Part shown: positions 1 to 5,111 of the stretch, in pieces
Layout of the letters: every line of letters begins with the position of its first letter
How positions within the stretch are numbered: position 1 is the stretch's first letter
Source of the DNA: an uncultured Ruminococcus sp.
GTDB lineage: Bacteria > Bacillota > Clostridia > Oscillospirales > Ruminococcaceae
Assembly (NCBI GenBank): GCA_946544695.1
Contig: CAMNMO010000118.1
Location: forward strand, 1 to 8,018
Length of the DNA stretch: 8,018 nt
Direction of reading: 5' to 3'
The notes under the pieces: model-generated
Database searches by the model: none
What the model saw: the letters and a program-made list of their open reading frames with translations, nothing else
What the model was told of the DNA's origin: nothing
Position numbers and translations under genes: made by a program

Positions 1-2
1 CT

Positions 3-341
3 CCCGACGAGCCTGCTCCCGATGAGCCCACAACTCCCGATGAGCCCGTGACCGACGAGCAGACCACCAATGATGAGACTTCCACCGACAGCGAGACCGA
101 TGACAAGCCCGCTGACGACAAGCCTGCTGACGACAAGCCCGCAGCACTTCCCGGTGATGTCAACGAGGACGGCGTGGTAAATGTTACCGATATCTCGCTG
201 ACAGCTGCACACGTTAAGGGCATCAGGGCTCTTGGCGATGATAAATTCCTGCTGGCAGATGTAAACGGCGATGGTAAGGTCAATGTTGCTGATATCTCCA
301 AGATCGCAGCACACGTTAAGGGTATCAAGGAGCTTGTATAA
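3..341 (+). CDS. Dockerin type I domain protein, C-terminal part (5' end outside window)
   Basis: The reading frame is open from base 3 to the TAA at 339-341, so only the last 112 residues of a larger secreted protein are seen. The first part is a Pro/Asp/Glu/Thr-rich linker with PDEP repeats and three copies of a five-residue DDKPA unit (bases 99-143). From about base 153 there is a complete type I dockerin: two calcium-loop repeats, DVNEDGVVNVTD and DVNGDGKVNVAD, each followed by a helix ending HVKG. Dockerins bind cohesin modules on scaffoldins, so this protein is probably displayed in an extracellular or surface complex. The catalytic or binding module lies upstream and cannot be named. 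The GTG at 48 is simply an internal valine. A strong terminator follows at 466-500. The dockerin call is secure; the partner and function are unknown. Confidence 0.93.
   Translation, partial: PDEPAPDEPTTPDEPVTDEQTTNDETSTDSETDDKPADDKPADDKPAALPGDVNEDGVVNVTDISLTAAHVKGIRALGDDKFLLADVNGDGKVNVADISKIAAHVKGIKELV
99..143 (+). repeat. Three 15-bp in-frame tandem repeats in the dockerin linker
   Basis: Three consecutive 15-bp units (99-113, 114-128, 129-143) differ only at wobble positions and encode DDKPA three times. They extend an acidic, proline-containing linker. In-frame units such as these can change copy number without breaking the protein. Confidence 0.85.
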
Positions 342-465
342 GCTTTTTAAGATGTCACAGCCCATGCGGAGGGTCCGCAGACTGCTGTAAAAAATTAGGA
401 GAAAATTTCTGCCTATTGTATAAAGACCCGCAAAAATGTTTGTTATTTTTGTAACGAATCGAGAA
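342..465. other. Intergenic stretch without a recognisable gene
   Basis: No ORF with a plausible ribosome site is seen. A short perfect hairpin (TGCGGA-GGG-TCCGCA, 365-379) lies 23 bases after the dockerin stop, but it is followed by A-rich rather than T-rich sequence. It is therefore not a convincing intrinsic terminator on the plus strand. The real transcript end is probably the hairpin at 466-500. Confidence 0.6.
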
Positions 466-500
466 CTCCTGCTGTTAAACCTTGACAGCAGGAGCTTTTT
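466..500 (+). terminator. Intrinsic terminator after the dockerin gene
   Basis: Perfect 10-bp stem CTCCTGCTGT (466-475) with ACAGCAGGAG (485-494), a 9-nt loop, then C and five T. This is a textbook Rho-independent terminator for the partial dockerin gene. Its 3' arm contains the -35 box of the next promoter. Confidence 0.9.
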
Positions 501-510
501 GCGTTATAAT
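482..510 (+). promoter_or_regulatory. Consensus housekeeping promoter overlapping the terminator
   Basis: TTGACA at 482-487 and TATAAT at 505-510 are separated by exactly 17 bases, a perfect match to the primary-sigma consensus. The predicted start is near base 517. The -35 box lies in the loop and 3' arm of the terminator at 466-500. It drives the dockerin-CHAP gene at 664. Confidence 0.88.
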
Positions 511-515
511 CGGAA

Positions 516-630
516 ACGGTTTGGGAAAACTGTACTTTGCAAAAAAACAGAAGGCAATGGCAGTCATTCCGACCGGACCGTGAATGTATGGCGAAGCTGT
601 GACAGATAAAAATGCAGCCGTCATGCAAAG
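516..630 (+). promoter_or_regulatory. Structured 5' leader of the dockerin-CHAP gene (candidate regulatory RNA)
   Basis: The predicted transcript begins at a hairpin: ACGGTTT (516-522), a GNRA-type GGGA tetraloop, and AAACTGT (527-533), with one G-U pair. One base later CTTTGCA (535-541) can pair perfectly with TGCAAAG (624-630). This encloses about 82 nt that contain further possible helices: GG(C)AATG at 553-559 with CATTCC at 565-570, ACAG at 547-550 with CTGT at 597-600, and TGAC at 600-603 with GTCA at 620-623 stacked on the closing stem. The last two share base 600, so they cannot both form completely. The structured part ends about 18 nt before the ribosome site. I do not recognise a known riboswitch class. 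The pairing is seen; a regulatory role is inference. Confidence 0.4.
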
Positions 631-663
631 CGTTTGTTGTGAAAATGAGGAGAGAAATAAGAG

Positions 664-1518
664 ATGAAAAGGATAGCAGCAGTCACTGCCGCAGCCGTAA
701 TGGTTTTCGGGGTGACGGCTTATTTGCCGTGCAGCAGAGTAAGTGCGGCAGAAGGCGAGGAGTGCTTTGCTGACAGGGGTGTTTTTTTTGCCGCAGATGA
801 CGGTCACCCGACTGATGAAGAAAGCACTGATGAAGAAGGCACTGCCGATGAGGATATCGGTGATGTGAACGGCGACGGTAAGGTAAATGTGGCAGATATC
901 TCGGTGACGGCGGCGCACATAAAGGGCGTTATGCCCCTTGAAAGCGCAAGGCTGGCAGCCGCTGATGTCAATGCGGACGGCAGCGTAAACATAACCGACC
1001 TTTCGCAGATAGTGGGTCATGTAAAGGGCAAGGGCAGGCTGCTGAACTCGGTTTGCAGAATGTATGACAGTGCAGTGGGCAAGCGTCTGGCTGACCTTGA
1101 CAGTGACAGCTATGACCTGTCGTGGTGGCCGAAAAATCAGTGTACCTGGTACTGTATCGGCAGAACGATAGAAAAGCAGGGCATCGACCTGACCGAGAAG
1201 AATGTGGTCGGCAATGCCATACAGTGGTATGCGCAGGCTAAGGCGGTAAGCCCCGATGCGTGCGGCACGAAGATAAGGTCTGACAGCGTATGTGTGCTGA
1301 GCTCGTGGACACACGGCTACGGACATGTTGTGTATATCGAGTACGTTGACGATGCGACAGGTGCCATATATTACAGTCAGGCAAACAAGCTTGGGTGGAA
1401 TACGGTGCTTGCCGATAACGGCAAGATAGAGAAGGCTGAGAACGAAGCTGACTTCATCGCAAAGATGAACTGGCTGTATCTGTCGGTGGAGGGCTATGTC
1501 TACCCCGATAAGCTGTGA
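664..1518 (+). CDS. Secreted dockerin-CHAP domain protein (probable peptidoglycan hydrolase/amidase)
   Basis: A 284-residue protein with ATG at 664 behind AGGAGAG (648-654). Residues 1-28 form a signal peptide (MKR start, hydrophobic core, VSA/A cleavage region). An acidic Asp/Glu/Thr linker follows, with a complete type I dockerin at about 66-126 (loops DVNGDGKVNVAD at 67-78 and DVNADGSVNITD at 101-112). A CHAP domain covers about 150-280. The likely catalytic residues are Cys160 in KNQCTWYC, His221 in YGHVVYIE and Asn241 in SQAN. CHAP enzymes are Cys/His amidases or endopeptidases that cut peptidoglycan or glutathionylspermidine-type amides; wall cleavage is the likely role of a secreted one. 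The dockerin lies before, not after, the catalytic domain and would attach the enzyme to a cohesin protein. It has its own promoter and a long leader. Domain calls are firm; the exact bond cut is not known. Confidence 0.92.
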   Translation: MKRIAAVTAAAVMVFGVTAYLPCSRVSAAEGEECFADRGVFFAADDGHPTDEESTDEEGTADEDIGDVNGDGKVNVADISVTAAHIKGVMPLESARLAAADVNADGSVNITDLSQIVGHVKGKGRLLNSVCRMYDSAVGKRLADLDSDSYDLSWWPKNQCTWYCIGRTIEKQGIDLTEKNVVGNAIQWYAQAKAVSPDACGTKIRSDSVCVLSSWTHGYGHVVYIEYVDDATGAIYYSQANKLGWNTVLADNGKIEKAENEADFIAKMNWLYLSVEGYVYPDKL

Positions 1519-1532
1519 TAATATATTTTTAT

Positions 1533-1574
1533 GAAAAATATCCCGCAGGCGGCGAATGACTGTCTGCGGGATAT
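1533..1574 (-). terminator. Terminator for the ECF S-component gene (shared convergent hairpin)
   Basis: An 11-bp perfect stem pairs ATATCCCGCAG (1538-1548) with CTGCGGGATAT (1564-1574) around a 15-nt loop. On the minus strand it is followed by five T (overlapping the stem base) and another T-rich stretch, so it ends the minus-strand gene that stops at 1580. The plus-strand dockerin-CHAP gene converges on it, but on that strand the hairpin is followed by GCTGTT, a poor tract. Confidence 0.85.
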
Positions 1575-1579
1575 GCTGT

Positions 1580-2128
1580 TCATGCATTGTGCAGGTACCT
1601 GCTTTTGAATCTCATTCTGTCAAGGACGGTGCCGAGAAAAATGTACAGCACCGAACTTGCAGCTATCTGAATGCAGTATGCGGGGGTCTGGGCAAAGGCG
1701 GCAGCGATAGATGCTGCGGAAACGCTGTCAGTCATGATGACGCCCTGATATAAGCTGTAACCCGCCACGCACAGCACCAGTGAGGGCAGCAGTGCGATGA
1801 TGTTGCGGCGGCAGATGATCTTTTCCGACTTTGATGTGAAGAACAGCGTGGTCACCGCCTTTATGATGACCGTTGCGGGCAGCCACACGACAAATCCGCT
1901 GAGACCGTCTGCCAGCCCGCCGCCGATGGCACCCGCAGCTGCGGCATAAGGGGCGGGCAGCAGGCTTGCCGCCAGAAAGATAAGCCCGTCGCCCGCATGC
2001 GTGTAGCCTGCGCCTGTGGGCAGGTGCACGTAAGCTGTCAGCAGATATATCAGTGCGGCGAACACGCCTGTCAGCGTCAGGTGCCTGAGCCTTTGGGCGG
2101 AAGTTTCCTTTATGAGTACGTTTGTCAT
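1580..2128 (-). CDS. ECF transporter S component-like membrane protein
   Basis: A 182-residue hydrophobic protein with about six membrane segments (roughly 17-34, 47-66, 68-80, 83-98, 109-131 and 147-168). The pattern TGVFAALIYLLT, a loop GYTHAGDG at 41-48, then GGLADGLSGF and PATVIIKA, is typical of S components of energy-coupling-factor transporters. These bind a vitamin or similar micronutrient and work with a shared EcfAA'T module. It most resembles the uncharacterised group I know as TIGR04002; the substrate is unknown. I chose the ATG at 2128 because AGGTGAT (2133-2139) sits just before it; an upstream in-frame ATG at 2155 lacks a good ribosome site and lies within the palindrome. No ATPase or T-component gene is nearby, as is usual for group II ECF systems. 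It is a single-gene unit with its own promoter and terminator. Confidence 0.8.
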   Translation of the reverse strand: MTNVLIKETSAQRLRHLTLTGVFAALIYLLTAYVHLPTGAGYTHAGDGLIFLAASLLPAPYAAAAGAIGGGLADGLSGFVVWLPATVIIKAVTTLFFTSKSEKIICRRNIIALLPSLVLCVAGYSLYQGVIMTDSVSAASIAAAFAQTPAYCIQIAASSVLYIFLGTVLDRMRFKSRYLHNA

Positions 2129-2152
2129 CTGTATCACCTCATTGAGATATTC

Positions 2153-2169
2153 CATACCTGTTTGGTATG
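2153..2169. promoter_or_regulatory. Inverted repeat at the predicted +1 of the ECF S-component gene
   Basis: CATACC-5-GGTATG is a perfect 6-bp inverted repeat whose outer edge coincides with the predicted transcription start (about 2168). Its position would suit a repressor operator, but the same sequence would also make a hairpin at the mRNA 5' end. The symmetry is seen; the role is inferred. Confidence 0.5.
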
Positions 2170-2174
2170 TTTAT

Positions 2175-2203
2175 ATGATAGCACAACGTCCTCAAAAAAT
2201 CAA
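2175..2203 (-). promoter_or_regulatory. Promoter of the ECF S-component gene
   Basis: On the minus strand TTGATT (2203-2198) and TATCAT (2180-2175) are separated by 17 bases, 4/6 and 5/6 matches to the primary-sigma consensus. The predicted start is near 2168, giving a leader of about 40 nt. Confidence 0.65.
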
Positions 2204-2218
2204 ATCAGCAGAAAAGGC

Positions 2219-2268
2219 AAAAATAACGGAGCGCAGCTGTGCAGTTTTCACAGCGGTGCTCCGTTTTT
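2219..2268 (-). terminator. Bidirectional-type terminator after the purine nucleoside phosphorylase operon
   Basis: AACGGAGC (2225-2232) pairs with GCTCCGTT (2258-2265). Inside it, GCTGTG (2236-2241) pairs with CACAGC (2249-2254) across a symmetric 3x3 internal loop and a 7-nt apical loop. On the minus strand it is followed by TTATTTTT, on the plus strand by TTTTTC. The operon stopping at 2379 points at it, so minus-strand use is expected. It also separates that operon from the ECF promoter. Confidence 0.85.
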
Positions 2269-2352
2269 CTTATCATGTTAAGTTCATGCTGCATCATTCT
2301 TGACGGCGAAAAAAGCAGTTTAAAATTGCGGTTCGGCATTTTTAACAGCCGC

Positions 2353-2367
2353 CGCTTAAATTAAGCG
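2353..2367. repeat. Perfect short palindrome next to the pnp stop codon
   Basis: CGCTTAA-A-TTAAGCG is a 7-bp inverted repeat with a one-base centre, 11 bp beyond the stop of the purine nucleoside phosphorylase gene. The tiny spacer suggests a DNA-protein site rather than an RNA hairpin. No T-tract follows it. Function unknown. Confidence 0.45.
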
Positions 2368-2378
2368 CCTGCATTTGT

Positions 2379-3215
2379 TCAACAGGTAGGTTTTGCCAAG
2401 CCCGAAATGAAGTTCTCCACCAGGTCACCGAAGCGCTTTGCTGCGGCATCGGCTGCCTGCTTGACTTCCTCGTGTGAAAGCGGCACAGGTGAAATGCCCG
2501 CTGCCATGTTGGTTATCAGCGATATCCCGCAGACCTTCAGCCCTGCGTGCCTTGCGGCAATGGCTTCAACGGCGGTGGACATGCCCACCGCATCTGCCCC
2601 GAAAGCGGAAAGCATGCGTATCTCGGCGGGGGTCTCATAAGAGGGACCTGTCAGCTGGCAGTAAACGCCCTGCCTGAGACTTATGCCCAGCTTATCAGCG
2701 CAGGCAAGCACCTGTTCACGCAGACTGCGGTCATAAACCTCGCTCATATCGGGGAAGCGTGTGCCTATGCTGTCTGCATTGCTGCCGATAAGGGGATTCG
2801 GCACGAAGGCGGCGATATGGTCGGTGATAAGCATAAGGTCGCCCGCAGCGAAGTCCTTGTTGACGCCGCCTGCGGCATTTGTCAGCAGGAGAGTGCTGAT
2901 GCCCATCTGCGCCATCAGTCTTGCGGGCATGATGACGTCCTGCATGCTGTAACCCTCATAGTAGTGCACACGACCCTGCATGACCACAACGGGGGTCTTT
3001 CCCACGCAGCCGAACAGGAAGCGCCCCTGATGGCCTTCAACTGTCGAGCGGGGGAAATCGGGTATATCCGAATAATCCACCGCAGAGACGATCTCCATGC
3101 GCTGTGCGAAGTCTCCAAGCCCCGAACCCAGCACTATGCCCACCTCAGGCACCAGTCCCGCACGGGCGCTGACAAAGTTCTTTGCGTTTTCAAGCTTTTC
3201 CATGATATCTGCCAT
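2379..3215 (-). CDS. punA: Purine nucleoside phosphorylase (trimeric, inosine/guanosine type)
   Basis: A 278-residue cytoplasmic enzyme that splits inosine, guanosine and their deoxy forms with phosphate, giving free base and (deoxy)ribose-1-phosphate for purine salvage. Family landmarks aligned with mammalian PNP are present: phosphate loop GSGLG at 30-34 (Ser31), EGHQG (His62), GRVHYYEGY (Arg82, His84, Tyr86), TNAAG at 112-116, base-binding Tyr193-Glu194 in GPSYETPAEI, VGMS (Met212) and TNMAAG (Asn236). The Glu and Asn pair marks 6-oxopurine specificity. I place the start at the ATG at 3215 because GGAGG (3223-3227) is 7 nt away; a GTG one codon earlier is only 4 nt away. The ATG overlaps the upstream gene's TGA as TGATG, so translation is probably coupled. 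It is the last gene of a three-gene operon. Length matches the family. Confidence 0.95.
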   Translation of the reverse strand: MADIMEKLENAKNFVSARAGLVPEVGIVLGSGLGDFAQRMEIVSAVDYSDIPDFPRSTVEGHQGRFLFGCVGKTPVVVMQGRVHYYEGYSMQDVIMPARLMAQMGISTLLLTNAAGGVNKDFAAGDLMLITDHIAAFVPNPLIGSNADSIGTRFPDMSEVYDRSLREQVLACADKLGISLRQGVYCQLTGPSYETPAEIRMLSAFGADAVGMSTAVEAIAARHAGLKVCGISLITNMAAGISPVPLSHEEVKQAADAAAKRFGDLVENFISGLAKPTC

Positions 3216-3508
3216 CACTGTTCCTCCTTGTCCTTTTTATCGTCGTCCTTCATCGCCATTATGTCTGCCAGTATATCAGCAGAACCTGTGCGCTTTACAT
3301 GCTGATTTTTCCTGTGCAGCAGACTTATGACTGCCGCAAGCAGCGATACTGCAGCCATTATCACAAGCGCTGCGACTGCCCCTGCCAGCATTTTCGGGTC
3401 TGTCCTGCCTTCCTTCACGCCTTTAGCCAGACCGCCTGTTACAGTCAGCATCAGCAGGAATATCAGCATTATCACGATCAGTATACCTAAGCTGCGCCCA
3501 CCCTTCAT
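3215..3508 (-). CDS. Small two-helix membrane protein, unknown function
   Basis: A 97-residue protein that I do not recognise. It has two hydrophobic segments, at about residues 7-26 (LGILIVIMLIFLLMLTVTGG) and 40-63 (an Ala/Val/Leu-rich run ending at HRKNQ). A basic stretch follows, then a highly charged tail (DDDKKDKEEQ). Both ends are predicted to lie on the same side of the membrane, probably cytoplasmic. The start is the ATG at 3508 with AGGTGA (3514-3519) 5 nt upstream; a GTG at 3517 lies inside that ribosome site and is less likely. It begins 18 nt after the thioesterase stop and its TGA overlaps the next ATG, so it is clearly co-expressed with thioesterase and nucleoside phosphorylase. 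Being in a tight operon with good ribosome sites supports it as a real gene. Confidence 0.8.
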   Translation of the reverse strand: MKGGRSLGILIVIMLIFLLMLTVTGGLAKGVKEGRTDPKMLAGAVAALVIMAAVSLLAAVISLLHRKNQHVKRTGSADILADIMAMKDDDKKDKEEQ

Positions 3509-3526
3509 GTCAGTCACCTTTGCCTG

Positions 3527-4234
3527 TCAGAAAGTGTACTCAGCGGTGCAGTAGACCCTGCCGTTGTCATCACGCAGGCAGACTATGCAGCCGTTTTCCT
3601 TGTCATGCCTGTCGGCAAACACCACATCGCCACGTTTCAGCGGCACCTTGTATTCAAGCCTGATGCGTTTTGCATCTGCGCATTCCTCCAGCAGTTCATC
3701 TGTTATATCCAGATACCTTGCATTATTTACATGCATGTTCATGTCGATATCACAGCGTCTCACGGGCATCTGACAGGTTATGGCAGGCACATCATCGGGT
3801 ATGGCTATCTTGCGTGGCAGATACTCCATATCCAGCTTCTCATAGGTCTTTACCTGCGCTATCAGGTCAGCGGACACCCTGATGGGTCTGCCTGTGGAAA
3901 GGTCCATAAAAGCGCCGCCTGCGATGGACTTGACACACAGGTCGCCCTTTTCGCCTATGATGACGGTGTTTCTGAAACCGTACATTCTGTTGAGTTCATA
4001 GGTCCAGGTCTTGGTGTGTACATGTTCGCCGTACACGGGGCGCCTGATTATATCCACCTGTCGGTTCGTCAGGAACATCACGCTGCCTGTCTCCCTGAAA
4101 AAAGGAGCCAGCACGGGGTGGTTCATCAGGTGCTGGTCGGAAGTGTCCTGCAAAAGGTCAATAATGCCGCTGTTGCCCAGACTGTTGCCGCAGCGCACCT
4201 GTGAACAGTATATCTTTCTGTCAGTCTCAAACAT
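3527..4234 (-). CDS. Acyl-ACP thioesterase, FatA/FatB-like double hotdog
   Basis: A 235-residue cytoplasmic protein of the acyl-ACP thioesterase family (two hotdog folds in tandem), which releases free fatty acids from acyl carrier protein. The N-terminal fold covers about 1-125 (GNSGIIDLLQDTSDQH, TWTYELNRMYGF). The second begins near 150 and carries the family signature DIDMNMHVNNARYLD, with Asp164, Asn166 and His168 matching the Asp-Asn-His of plant FatB. The fourth plant active-site residue, the Glu of LEYRRE, falls on Pro198 in LEYKVPLKRGD. The start ATG at 4234 has AGGAGA with GGAG 7 nt upstream. It is the first gene of the operon with the membrane protein and purine nucleoside phosphorylase. 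No clear promoter is seen between it and the terminator at 4270-4299. Family call strong; chain-length preference unknown. Confidence 0.88.
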   Translation of the reverse strand: MFETDRKIYCSQVRCGNSLGNSGIIDLLQDTSDQHLMNHPVLAPFFRETGSVMFLTNRQVDIIRRPVYGEHVHTKTWTYELNRMYGFRNTVIIGEKGDLCVKSIAGGAFMDLSTGRPIRVSADLIAQVKTYEKLDMEYLPRKIAIPDDVPAITCQMPVRRCDIDMNMHVNNARYLDITDELLEECADAKRIRLEYKVPLKRGDVVFADRHDKENGCIVCLRDDNGRVYCTAEYTF

Positions 4235-4269
4235 TTTCGTTCTCCTGTCTATGATGAATGCCGCTTAGT

Positions 4270-4299
4270 AAAAAAAGCAGCCGCACCGCAGCTGCCTTT
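4270..4299 (-). terminator. Terminator after cpsD
   Basis: Starting 5 bp after the cpsD stop codon, the minus strand reads AAAGGCAGC, an inner GC-rich loop, then GCTGC and seven T. The stem is nine pairs including one G-U. It separates the kinase unit from the thioesterase operon. Confidence 0.85.
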
Positions 4300-4304
4300 C
4301 AAAC

Positions 4305-5111
4305 TTAGTCGTCGTTTTCGTTATCCTGTGACTTGTCGCCCGACGGTTTGCTGCCGTAGCCGCCGTAACCGCCGTAGCTGTACTTGTAGCCGTACTTGTA
4401 TCCGTACTTGTACTTGTAGCTGTACTTTCCGCCGAACTTGCCGTTGCCTGCCACAGCCACGTTGTTTACCACAACGCCCAGCAGCGAGCCGTCTGCCATC
4501 TTGATAGCCTCGATAGCTTCATCAAGTGCATCGTAGGTGGACTGTGCATGCTTAGCTACCAGCAGCACGCCTGCGATGGTATCCAGCAGTGTCAGCGCAT
4601 CGGTAACGATGTTTATGGGCGGGGTGTCGATGATGATATAGTCATACTCAGCAGTCAGCTTGTTCAGCAGCGACTTCATGTTCTCAGAACCGAGCAGCTC
4701 GGAGGGGTTAGGCGGAATGGGACCGCATGTGACCACGTTCAGGTTCTCGATAACGTCCTTGTGCACCACTTCATCGAAGGTGTTAAGACCGCCAAGCAGC
4801 GAGGAAATGCCTGTCTCGTTGCCAATCTCGAACACCTTGTGCTGTACGGGCTTTCTCAGGTCGCCGTCTATCAGCAGCACCTTGCTGTTGTTCTGTGCAA
4901 GTGTGATGGCTATGTTCGCAGCAACTGTTGACTTACCTTCAGATGCCAGCGCACTTGAAACTGCGAATATCTTGTTCTTCTTGGTGGAAAGAGCAAAGGA
5001 GATATTGGTTCTCAGGTTCTTGTAGGCTTCCGTAACGGGGAAAGCCACAGATTTGTCCATCAGCGTTCTTCTTTTGCTGCGTGCAGACTCCTGCTTTTTA
5101 GTACTTGCCAT
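4305..5111 (-). CDS. cpsD: CpsD/CapB-type tyrosine-protein kinase (BY-kinase)
   Basis: A 268-residue cytoplasmic autokinase that works with the membrane modulator CpsC to control export or length of a surface polysaccharide. P-loop ATPase landmarks are in order: Walker A ASEGKST (56-62, Lys60), Walker A' LLIDGDLRKP (Asp82, Asp84) and Walker B IIIDTPP (Asp162), with EAYKNLRTNISF before them as in the family. The C-terminal autophosphorylation cluster at 230-252 holds 11 tyrosines in Tyr-Lys/Gly/Ser alternation and, unusually, is followed by an acidic tail ending DNENDD. I chose the ATG at 5111: homology begins soon after it and GGGAGG lies 11 nt upstream. A longer reading to 5162 would overlap cpsC much more. 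The gene overlaps the cpsC end by 14 nt. No phosphatase (CpsB/Wzb) or glycosyltransferase gene is in view. Confidence 0.93.
   Translation of the reverse strand: MASTKKQESARSKRRTLMDKSVAFPVTEAYKNLRTNISFALSTKKNKIFAVSSALASEGKSTVAANIAITLAQNNSKVLLIDGDLRKPVQHKVFEIGNETGISSLLGGLNTFDEVVHKDVIENLNVVTCGPIPPNPSELLGSENMKSLLNKLTAEYDYIIIDTPPINIVTDALTLLDTIAGVLLVAKHAQSTYDALDEAIEAIKMADGSLLGVVVNNVAVAGNGKFGGKYSYKYKYGYKYGYKYSYGGYGGYGSKPSGDKSQDNENDD
4357..4434 (-). repeat. Low-complexity in-frame Tyr-codon repeat in cpsD
   Basis: This degenerate tandem array is built from TAC-AAG, TAC-GGC/GGA and TAC-AGC codon pairs and encodes the tyrosine cluster. Units are multiples of three, so slippage would change the number of phosphorylatable tyrosines without a frameshift. 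Confidence 0.75.

Noticed and set aside
365..379. Hairpin after the first dockerin gene as a terminator
   Set aside because: The stem is perfect but is followed by A-rich sequence, while a full terminator lies 100 bp downstream.
516..663. Known c-di-GMP (GEMM) or c-di-AMP (ydaO) riboswitch
   Set aside because: A TGCAAAGC string superficially recalls GEMM, but the other conserved blocks of either class are missing.
475..1587. Long minus-strand ORF (370 codons) opposite the dockerin-CHAP gene
   Set aside because: It lies antisense to a protein with clear signal peptide, dockerin and CHAP motifs; its translation has no recognisable domain, and it runs through the terminator and promoter at 466-510.
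2300..2326. Plus-strand promoter-like TTGACG and TAAAAT
   Set aside because: Spacing is only 15 bases and no plus-strand gene follows.
2547..3305. Plus-strand ORF (252 codons) opposite purine nucleoside phosphorylase
   Set aside because: Shadow of a well-conserved enzyme gene; no ribosome site and no recognisable domain.
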